A DNA stretch of 64,000 nt, from NCBI GenBank assembly GCA_947305655.1, contig CAMZEA010000002.1, forward strand, positions 47,484 through 111,483, given 5' to 3'. The stretch comes from an uncultured Candidatus Saccharibacteria bacterium. GTDB taxonomy: Bacteria; Patescibacteriota; Saccharimonadia; Saccharimonadales; Saccharimonadaceae. Positions within the stretch are counted from its first letter, which is position 1; each line of letters opens with the position of its first letter. The translations under genes and the position numbers were made by a program. This document shows, piece after piece, positions 55,677 through 62,879 of this stretch. The notes under the pieces were generated by a model. That model was not told the DNA's origin, did no database searches, and saw only the letters and a list, made by a program, of their open reading frames with translations.

Positions 55677-56407
55677 AGAACTGGTTTTTCTTCTTCTTTT
55701 GTTTCTTCTTTTGGTGCGTCTGGTTCGTAGTCGGCAATGCCGTCAACAATTTGGTCGGAATTGAAATCGAGGGCGAAGGCGGCAGTTGCTGCGGCGGCCA
55801 TGTAAAAAGCGACGTTGTTGTCGGTGAGGTAGGTTGCCACTTCGAAGCGTTCGCCGTTAAAGACGAGGGTCGCCTCGGCGCCATGCTTGTAAAGTTTGCC
55901 TGGGATTACCTTGAGATCGGCGTTATGATGATGGCCGTAGCTCAAAGTAGCGGTTTTGCCTGGATAATTTGCATAAGTCTCGTAGTTTTCGTCATCGCGA
56001 TTGATGATACTGAAGTCTGGAGTCGTGTTGAACAGAATGTCTTTTGCGTCATCACTGATGTTGTCGGTAATAACGTTGGCATAAATTGGCATGCCGTAGA
56101 AAAGATGGTTGGCGAGTGCGGCGCTTTCAATAGAAACAACGACGTAGTCGGTGCCAGTTTTCCAAATCTTGAAGAGTTTGCGATAGAGTTCGGAGGTTGT
56201 CTTCGGATCGATAACGAGGCCGACTTTGTTGTCTTTCGCTTTGATGATGCTCTGCAGATAGTTTGCAGTAATGTCCCGCCCAGAAGTGCCAGTAACGGCG
56301 ATGATTTTCAAATCTTTTGCAGGGTTGCTGTAGTAAGTTTTGAAAAATTTTGCCTTGGCTTTTTGAAGTGTTGGTTTGAATCCGGATGTCTTCTTCTGTT
56401 CTGCCAT
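55673..56407 (-). CDS. degenerate, truncated Mur-ligase-like protein
   Basis: IIAVTGTSGRDITANYLQSI (P-loop Lys not preserved) and DYVVVSIESAALANHLFYGMPIYANVITDNISDDA, collinear with the 51841 ligase; start MAEQKKTSG. Confidence 0.75.
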   Translation of the reverse strand: MAEQKKTSGFKPTLQKAKAKFFKTYYSNPAKDLKIIAVTGTSGRDITANYLQSIIKAKDNKVGLVIDPKTTSELYRKLFKIWKTGTDYVVVSIESAALANHLFYGMPIYANVITDNISDDAKDILFNTTPDFSIINRDDENYETYANYPGKTATLSYGHHHNADLKVIPGKLYKHGAEATLVFNGERFEVATYLTDNNVAFYMAAAATAAFALDFNSDQIVDGIADYEPDAPKEETKEEEKPVL

Positions 56408-56540
56408 AAAAATAGTATACCATCTCTTGAAAAAATGTGCTATAATATGGTCTATCACGTTTGCTTTTTTGCGTGCGCGACGTTCGTTTAATCTTTGAAC
56501 GGTGGAGTAATCCCGTTTTTAACGGGCTTAATCCACATTT

Positions 56541-56617
56541 GCACCCGTAGCTCAGTTGGATAGAGCGTTGGCTTGCGGAGCCAAAGGTCGTACGTTCGAA
56601 TCGTATCGGGTGTACCA
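56541..56617 (+). tRNA. tRNA-Arg(GCG), CCA encoded
   Basis: gcacccg..cgggtgt acceptor; anticodon stem ttggc/gccaa with loop ttGCGga; ttcgaat T-loop. Confidence 0.93.
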
Positions 56618-56682
56618 TATTTAGAACTTAAAATGCCGGTTAGGGCATTTTTTGTTGGCTTTAGGGTATAATCATAAGTACT

Positions 56683-58395
56683 ATGAGATTAAACGAGAGC
56701 GGCAATTTTGAGAACGGTCAGTCGAATAACGGCGCGACCTGGGATGCTCTTAGTAATTATTCACCAGAAGAGACTAGCGAGCAGTTGAATCGCGAACGCC
56801 AAGAACGCAAGTTGTTGGCGCAGATTTTGATGCCAGAAAGTATGGCGCTCGCAGAGCATGATGTGACCTTAAGCGAAGAAGCGAGAACGGCGGCACTAGA
56901 CAAAATCGCGAGCGATGAGTTTACGCAGTACGACGCCGATGCCGTTCTTTGCAAAATTCAGACTCCAGTCGACAAGTATGGCCCGGAGAGAGTCTTTGAT
57001 TCTTGCATTTCGGAAGATAGGGGCCTGAGGCAAGTAATGTGTCTACTTATGGCCGGTTACGACGAAGGCTCTGTCGACAGGTGCAGCGCCAAATCGCTGA
57101 GCGTCTTAACTCGTCAGTGCGCTTCCCCGGCGCGTCTTGAAGCGCGCGTTGAAGAGCTGCGCGATTATTGCGAAAAAATGAAACTTACTAGTAGTCGCGA
57201 AAAAGCCGAGAGTTGGTTAAGCGTCTTAGATGCAAAGTACGAGGATTTTAAGAAGATTATTTACGGCAAGCGAGAGGAGTATTACCAAGTATACAAAGGG
57301 CTTCAACAAGAGGCCAGCTGGCAGCATAATGAGCATCCGCCGTTTGATATTTACGAGAGAGAAGATGGAATTGAGATGCTGAAAAATAGCGAGTGTGAGG
57401 GCGACATTGTGCCAACTAGAGACGGCCGTGGACACGAGCTAACAACCGATGAGCTGCTCAATGCAAATCTTGAGCCGAAGTATAAGGTTGAAGTTGACGG
57501 GACAGAAATTGGCCTTTCGGGCACGTTTAGTATTGGTGGCGGTCGCGATGCGGCAATTGGCTATGTGAAATGTCCGGACGGAAAAATAATGCAGCGAAGC
57601 TTTTACCGAAGTAATTCTCAGGGCGTTTGGCGATTGTTGCCGGATTATGTCCTGTCGTTTGACCCGAAAGAAAGATGGTATGGTAAGGGCTATACGGAAG
57701 AGATGATGATTTTGCCGAGTGAGATGCAGGCGGCTTTGTGCGCCATCACGGAACGCGGGCCAGTCGATTTAGATGGGCATGATGGCGAGACTATATTCTT
57801 CGGTACGGCGAAACATTACAATTCGAAAAAAGAATATTTCCAGACCATGGAGCATAGTGGCTTGAGGGGGAGAGTCTATGAAGAGGTGTCACATAAAGCT
57901 GCAATTAAGCTAGATGGGCGTGGAGAGATATCGGACTCGAAAATGCCGCCGGAATTTCTGCGCGTTGCGGGCAACCCATATATGCGTCCCAATTATGACG
58001 ATGAAGTCGGAAATTTTTACACCCAAACGAGAATGTATGGCGTTGTCGGCATGAATTGCGTGCGATCAAAAGACAAGAAGCTTACGTATATCTTTAATTA
58101 TGCCAATGTCACATACGATAACGGCCAGTCCGAGCCAGTCGTGTGGCTCGGTGGTGTTGAGACTAATTCCCCAGTGACCTCTGGCGGTATTCGCAGGGAT
58201 TGGGTGGCGGCGGGTGATTTAGGCACGCCGGTGCTCGAATATGTAGACCAAGATGCTGGCTATGGCGAGAAGACGAAAACGAGGGGGCCGTACATGAGTA
58301 TGTGGCGAAATTATGTCTCCAGAATTCCGCTGATTCGAAATTTTTGCAATTATAAAATCAGGCAAGCCAAGAAAGAACAAAGCCTTTCGGCTTAG
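56683..58395 (+). CDS. large protein of unknown function
   Basis: 570-aa ORF, -10 TATAAT 10 nt upstream, normal composition; no family recognised. Confidence 0.7.
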   Translation: MRLNESGNFENGQSNNGATWDALSNYSPEETSEQLNRERQERKLLAQILMPESMALAEHDVTLSEEARTAALDKIASDEFTQYDADAVLCKIQTPVDKYGPERVFDSCISEDRGLRQVMCLLMAGYDEGSVDRCSAKSLSVLTRQCASPARLEARVEELRDYCEKMKLTSSREKAESWLSVLDAKYEDFKKIIYGKREEYYQVYKGLQQEASWQHNEHPPFDIYEREDGIEMLKNSECEGDIVPTRDGRGHELTTDELLNANLEPKYKVEVDGTEIGLSGTFSIGGGRDAAIGYVKCPDGKIMQRSFYRSNSQGVWRLLPDYVLSFDPKERWYGKGYTEEMMILPSEMQAALCAITERGPVDLDGHDGETIFFGTAKHYNSKKEYFQTMEHSGLRGRVYEEVSHKAAIKLDGRGEISDSKMPPEFLRVAGNPYMRPNYDDEVGNFYTQTRMYGVVGMNCVRSKDKKLTYIFNYANVTYDNGQSEPVVWLGGVETNSPVTSGGIRRDWVAAGDLGTPVLEYVDQDAGYGEKTKTRGPYMSMWRNYVSRIPLIRNFCNYKIRQAKKEQSLSA

Positions 58396-58430
58396 CTTGT
58401 ATGGTAAGATTGACCTAACGAAGGAGGAAT

Positions 58431-58826
58431 ATGTCGGAGAAAATTAACGAGGGCGGGACTGAAGGAAAAGGAAACGCTTGGAGCGACCTAGAGAACGTAA
58501 GCTTTAACGATGCCGAAGAGTCGCGCGTTCCTGAATATCTCATGCGTCCCGAAGATGTAGTAGAGCGTGCGCCAGCCGATTCTGAGGACGATAAACAATC
58601 GCTAAATCGCCTGAAAGAAGCAGCCGACCAGCTTCGTGCCAGGCCGGAGCTTACCAGAGAGGAGCCTTCCGACAGAGAGGTGCGTCGTGCAATGAAGCAG
58701 TTTGAAAAGGATTTGGACCAAGCCGAAGAGCCTGCAAAGAAAGAAAAGAAGGAAGGACGTTGGAGTAGAGCAGTGAAAACCTTCTTCTCGACAAAGAAGA
58801 AACAGTTCAAAGATCGCAAGGGCTAG
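58431..58826 (+). CDS. charged protein of unknown function
   Basis: 131-aa ORF with SD aaggagg; follows the 570-aa gene. Confidence 0.65.
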   Translation: MSEKINEGGTEGKGNAWSDLENVSFNDAEESRVPEYLMRPEDVVERAPADSEDDKQSLNRLKEAADQLRARPELTREEPSDREVRRAMKQFEKDLDQAEEPAKKEKKEGRWSRAVKTFFSTKKKQFKDRKG

Positions 58827-58849
58827 AGTTTTGTGATAAGATAGGAAGC

Positions 58850-58937
58850 GGAAGCGTGGCCGAGTGGTTGAAGGCGCACGACTCGAAATCGTGTGGGCAG
58901 CAATGTCTCGGAGGTTCGAATCCTCTCGCTTCCGCCA
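58850..58937 (+). tRNA. tRNA-Ser(CGA), CCA encoded
   Basis: ggaagcg..cgcttcc acceptor; anticodon loop ctCGAaa; long variable arm; ttcgaat. Confidence 0.95.
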
Positions 58938-58956
58938 AATTTGTTGGAATAAAATA

Positions 58957-58982
58957 GAGACCCTAAAGCGGGTCTCGTTTTG
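58957..58982. terminator. intrinsic terminator
   Basis: gagaccc-taaagc-gggtctcgtttt. Confidence 0.8.
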
Positions 58983-58985
58983 GTG

Positions 58986-59171
58986 TTAGGTGCTAGTGAG
59001 ATATTTTGCGTTTTCTTTGTAATTTTCGTCTGAGAGATGAACTTCGCAGGTACCAAAATCGCTTGTGAGCGGTCTATAGATAGGACCTTTGAAGGCCTCG
59101 CCAGATTGAAATGAGCGCATTATCTCTTCTAAGTTTTCCCCTTTTGCTGATTGACGATAGTCTTTTAGCAT
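58986..59171 (-). CDS. small protein of unknown function
   Basis: Strong SD aggaggtgatcac before ATG 59171; MLKDYRQSAKGENLEEIMRSFQSGEAFKGPIYRPL. Confidence 0.6.
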   Translation of the reverse strand: MLKDYRQSAKGENLEEIMRSFQSGEAFKGPIYRPLTSDFGTCEVHLSDENYKENAKYLTST

Positions 59172-59230
59172 GTGATCACCTCCTGTAAAGAGCAATGGGT
59201 TAGCGGTATTCTATCATGTATACTGTAATT

Positions 59231-59860
59231 ATGAAAATTACGAAGTATGAGCATTCTGGTTTAGCATTTGAAAAGGACGGCAAGATTCTATTGGTTGATC
59301 CGGTGGAATTTAAACAGAAATTGCCAGAACTCACTAACGTTGTTGGCATTATTTTGACGCATAAGCATGGTGATCACTGTCAGCCGGCGGTTGTCGAACG
59401 AATAAAGGCCGCTAATCCGGCCCTAGAGCTCGTCACGAGCGCGGAAACGGCCGAGATGGTAAATGGAGCATCTGCGGCTAAAGCGGGCGATACGCGCGAT
59501 GTGGCGGGCTTCCAGCTAGCATTCTTTGGTCGGGACCATGCCGCGATTATTCCTGGACAAGTTCCCTGCGACAATATTGGGGTGGTCGTCGATGGTTTGG
59601 TTGTCAATCCTGGTGATTCGTTTGATTTGCCTTCTGGTTCCGCGAAGGTGCTTCTTGCCCCAATCGCTTCCCCGTGGAATAAGATTGCGGAGACGATTGA
59701 TTTCGTGAAAAAGGCGCGCCCAGAGGTGGTGATTCCGATTCATGATGCGGTCCTATCTGACCTCGGCATGACTTTTAACTGCAATTGGCTAAAGAACGCT
59801 TGTGCGGAAATTGGCGCAAAATTCGTGCAGCTCGGGTTTGGCGAAAGCTACGAGATATAG
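59231..59860 (+). CDS. metallo-beta-lactamase-fold metal-dependent hydrolase
   Basis: GIILTHKHGDHCQPAVVERIKAANPALELVTS; VVIPIHDAVLSDLG; start MKITKYEHSG. Confidence 0.88.
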   Translation: MKITKYEHSGLAFEKDGKILLVDPVEFKQKLPELTNVVGIILTHKHGDHCQPAVVERIKAANPALELVTSAETAEMVNGASAAKAGDTRDVAGFQLAFFGRDHAAIIPGQVPCDNIGVVVDGLVVNPGDSFDLPSGSAKVLLAPIASPWNKIAETIDFVKKARPEVVIPIHDAVLSDLGMTFNCNWLKNACAEIGAKFVQLGFGESYEI

Positions 59861-60163
59861 CTACTTCGCGACTTTGACGTCTTTGCCGTCGACTTTTTTG
59901 TAGACGCGGTGTTCGTTGATGTCCATTTTCTTCTGGATTTCTTTATCGAGGTCGAAGCCTAGCATTTCAGAGAGCCCAAAGAGATAAATCGCGATATCGG
60001 CGAGCTCGGAACCGAGGTCGTCCTTCTTCTTGTACCAAGCATCGAAGGCTTCCCCGACTTCGCCATAGAGGTAATTGAACTCGAGGTTGATGTCGGTCTG
60101 GTTGAAATTGTGTTTGACCTTGTTTGCCCACGCGCGTTTTTGGTAGTTGCTAATATCGCTCAT
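59861..60163 (-). CDS. MazG-like nucleotide pyrophosphohydrolase
   Basis: NLEFNYLYGEVGEAFDAWYKKKDDLGSELADIAIYLFGLSEMLGFDLDKEIQKKM. Confidence 0.85.
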   Translation of the reverse strand: MSDISNYQKRAWANKVKHNFNQTDINLEFNYLYGEVGEAFDAWYKKKDDLGSELADIAIYLFGLSEMLGFDLDKEIQKKMDINEHRVYKKVDGKDVKVAK

Positions 60164-60225
60164 CAGGGCAATTATACGCTATAGCTGGGAAAATGAGAAT
60201 TTTTCGTGGGTAAGCATATGCAGTA

Positions 60226-60254
60226 TTGACTTTTCCGTCAAAGTGTGGTATAAT
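60226..60254 (+). promoter_or_regulatory. near-consensus sigma-70 promoter with TG upstream
   Basis: TTGACT (60226-60231) -17- TATAAT (60249-60254); resembles the 7118 promoter. Confidence 0.8.
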
Positions 60255-60310
60255 GTAATTGTTCGTTTGAGAGCAAAATTACGAAAGTACAGAATGAGGA
60301 GGGTCATTTT

Positions 60311-60679
60311 ATGTTATTTACACCGATTTCTTTTGATAGTCAGATGAAGATTCGTTCTTTGGGCGCAGATATCACGATGAGGCCAATCGATACCGAGGAT
60401 ATTTATCTTGGTTACGAAATTAGTCTCTCGAATGGTTTTATTATCTGGGCCGAGAAGAATGATTGCTACTTGGGCTGTAGGAGAGACGACTTGTTTTATG
60501 TCCAAATATACTTCAACCGTATAGAGTGGATTGGAAAGCTTCTCGATGAGGGCTTTGAGGGCGAGTTAATGAACGAATACTATTCCGAGGAAGAGCTTAT
60601 CGACCTTTGCGATCAGTTTTCTCGTCGCGACAAGCCCAAAGAAATTGAATTAGTACAAGTTGAAACAGACTTGGAATAA
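60311..60679 (+). CDS. small acidic protein of unknown function
   Basis: 122-aa ORF with own promoter and SD gaggaggg; terminator downstream. Confidence 0.65.
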   Translation: MLFTPISFDSQMKIRSLGADITMRPIDTEDIYLGYEISLSNGFIIWAEKNDCYLGCRRDDLFYVQIYFNRIEWIGKLLDEGFEGELMNEYYSEEELIDLCDQFSRRDKPKEIELVQVETDLE

Positions 60680-60683
60680 TCTT

Positions 60684-60708
60684 AGGGGGCTCTTGGAGCC
60701 CCTTTTTG
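60684..60708 (+). terminator. intrinsic terminator
   Basis: agggggctc-ttg-gagcccctttttg. Confidence 0.88.
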
Positions 60709-60749
60709 CTACTCTGAACTTTTTGCTAAAATAGAGAAAAGGAGCATTT

Positions 60750-61124
60750 ATGGCAAGTATTTTTTCGAAGATTGTGGCGGGTGAAATTCCCTGCTATAAG
60801 GTTTATGAAGACGACAAGACGATGGCCTTCTTGGATATTAATCCAGAGAGCAAGGGGCATACGCTGGTGATCCCGAAGGTCGAGGTCGATAAGATCTATG
60901 AGCTTTCGGATGAGGATTACCATGCGCTTTGGGCGACCGTTAAGAAAGTTGCAGCGCGCATGGAAGAGGTTTCTGGTCGCAGGACGCTCATGAAGGTGAT
61001 TGGTACGGATGTACCGCACGCGCATGTGCACCTCATGCCATATGACGAGACTTGGGAATACGGTCGTACTTTGCAACTGACCGAAGATGAATTCAAAGAT
61101 ATCGCCGCAAAATTAGCGTTCTAA
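60750..61124 (+). CDS. HIT-family hydrolase
   Basis: FSKIVAGEIPCYKVYEDDKTMAFLDINPESKGHTLVIPK; HAHVHLMPY. Confidence 0.95.
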   Translation: MASIFSKIVAGEIPCYKVYEDDKTMAFLDINPESKGHTLVIPKVEVDKIYELSDEDYHALWATVKKVAARMEEVSGRRTLMKVIGTDVPHAHVHLMPYDETWEYGRTLQLTEDEFKDIAAKLAF

Positions 61125-61125
61125 C

Positions 61126-61155
61126 AAAAATACTCCCGATTGGGAGTATTTTTTA
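61126..61155. terminator. intrinsic terminator
   Basis: aaaaatactccc-gatt-gggagtatttttt. Confidence 0.88.
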
Positions 61156-62259
61156 TTTCTTATCGTCGTCAGTCGTATCGATTGCCTTTTTGGCGATTGT
61201 TTGTTTTTTGACTTCGCTTTTTCGCTGTAGGGCTTCTGAAACAATTTGGCAAAATACTGAATCTCTATCCGTGTCCGCAGTGTTGCTTTCGGCAAGGATC
61301 ATCCCGTTTATTTCGTCTGCTAGTTTATTGTTGGCTTCCTTGTCTTCTTTATCTATGCCAAATAAAGTGAAGAGGCTGTCTCGGCTTACGACGTAAGCCG
61401 TTGTGTGCGTTTTGAGCACCTTGTTTGCGAGAGCAATTTCTTTACGAATTGCTTCTTTTTCGGCCGGGTCTTTTGCGGCGCTAAACTGGCTTTTGAGCTC
61501 GTCTTTTTTAAGTCGGCAGGATTTACAGCCTAGATCGCTTTGGACGTAAAGCTCTATTAAGGTTTTCTTGCGAAATTCGATGAATGCTTCGCTTTCTGCG
61601 CCGGGGTATTCAATCCATGTGTCGCCAATACCGAAGCCGTCGATGATTCCCCACATTTTTTCCGGTGTCGTACCGATGATGTAGTGAGGGGCAGCTTCGA
61701 CGTCTTCTGCTACTTTGTCTTTGCCTCTACCGCGGTGGAGGCAATACTTGATTCGGGAGCTACGCATTGCTCTGCCGTGTACGTCACAGGCGGTAAACTT
61801 TCTTTTTATGTTTTCCTCTGACATTCCTACTGTGGCGTCGATACTGATTGGTAAATATTCAGGTGGCTGCTCTTTTCTTTCTTTTTTGTTTTGCGGCGTG
61901 AGAGTAATGCCGAGGACGAAATCGGCGCCGTGGGCATAGTCGTCGTAATCCGTACTCGTTTCGAAGCTAGGGGTGATTATTAATCCCTCTTGCGACGTTT
62001 TGTCTAGAAGAAGCTTATTTCTGCCGAGAATTAGGTAGGCTGCTTCCGCCGCTTCCTCAATTAATGGTAATTCCCTGAAACGACTTCTTTGTTCTTGTTC
62101 ATACGTCAAATCTGAGGCGATTTCGTCTAAATCATGGATTTCTTTGAAGATACTGCTATGAACTTCAGGTTTCCATTTTTCGTGGATACCAATAAGTTTT
62201 TTGGCGCCACTTACGGTGTCAATGGTTTCGGGCGATGTATACGGGGATAGTTTTTCCAT
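61153..62259 (-). CDS. protein of unknown function with CxxC motif (start MEKLSPY proposed)
   Basis: Long ORF; CKSCRLKKDELK; promoter-like TTGACA-17-TAGTAT on minus strand at 62289-62317. Confidence 0.65.
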   Translation of the reverse strand: MEKLSPYTSPETIDTVSGAKKLIGIHEKWKPEVHSSIFKEIHDLDEIASDLTYEQEQRSRFRELPLIEEAAEAAYLILGRNKLLLDKTSQEGLIITPSFETSTDYDDYAHGADFVLGITLTPQNKKERKEQPPEYLPISIDATVGMSEENIKRKFTACDVHGRAMRSSRIKYCLHRGRGKDKVAEDVEAAPHYIIGTTPEKMWGIIDGFGIGDTWIEYPGAESEAFIEFRKKTLIELYVQSDLGCKSCRLKKDELKSQFSAAKDPAEKEAIRKEIALANKVLKTHTTAYVVSRDSLFTLFGIDKEDKEANNKLADEINGMILAESNTADTDRDSVFCQIVSEALQRKSEVKKQTIAKKAIDTTDDDKK

Positions 62260-62364
62260 GTTTGTTTTTTGTAGGTTATCTGGGGTAAATACTAGCATAC
62301 TTTCACGTTTTTGTCAAGACATGAGGAAAGCTCCACTTGCGTGGAGCCGTCCAATGGGCAATTT

Positions 62365-62772
62365 TCAAAATTGAGGAACTCCCTTTGCGTCCGTTGACGC
62401 GAGGAGTGCTTCGTCGCAGATTTTGCAGTTCTTTTCTCCGATTGCTCGCAGCCATGCTGCGAGCCTTTGTTTGTAGTACCTTACCCCGTTCGCTTCGAGC
62501 TCGCTTACTCTAGTTGGGTATTTGTCCTTTATTTCGGAATAATTTGTTAGGTAAAAGTATTCCGTCATTCTTCTCTCTATCCAATGCACCCTGACTATGT
62601 CTGGGCAGTTTGGCTTATGAAAAATTGAGACATCTGCTCCAGAGAAAAATTCGGGATTATTCATACCTCTGATTGTAATTGAACCTGCGTACGGATGGTT
62701 CTTCCCTATTTCGAAATATGCCATTTCGTATGCCCTTAATACGGGCGCTGCATAATCAGGCACATTATTCAC
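62365..62772 (-). CDS. protein of unknown function with C-terminal CxxC
   Basis: SD gaaaggggg before ATG; NCKICDEALLAS near C-terminus. Confidence 0.65.
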   Translation of the reverse strand: MNNVPDYAAPVLRAYEMAYFEIGKNHPYAGSITIRGMNNPEFFSGADVSIFHKPNCPDIVRVHWIERRMTEYFYLTNYSEIKDKYPTRVSELEANGVRYYKQRLAAWLRAIGEKNCKICDEALLASTDAKGVPQF

Positions 62773-62879
62773 CCCCTTTCGTGATGGTGGAGAGTGCTAA
62801 TTACTGGTCCAATTATAGCACAAACGGTATCAATTGTCAAGGCGGGCGGCAAATAGCAGGCTCTCGGGCCTGCTCTCTG

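Noticed and set aside
55751-56491. 246-aa plus-strand ORF opposite the Mur-like gene
   Set aside because: Antisense shadow ORF with Val/Cys-rich composition
56127-56618. 163-aa minus-strand ORF (MVHPIRFERTTFGSASQRSIQLSYGC..)
   Set aside because: Start region is the reverse complement of tRNA-Arg; such VHPIRFERTT.. peptides are well-known tRNA translation artefacts
58823-59056. 77-aa minus-strand ORF (..GGSERIRTSETLLPTRFRVVRLQPLGHAS..)
   Set aside because: Translation artefact across tRNA-Ser(CGA)
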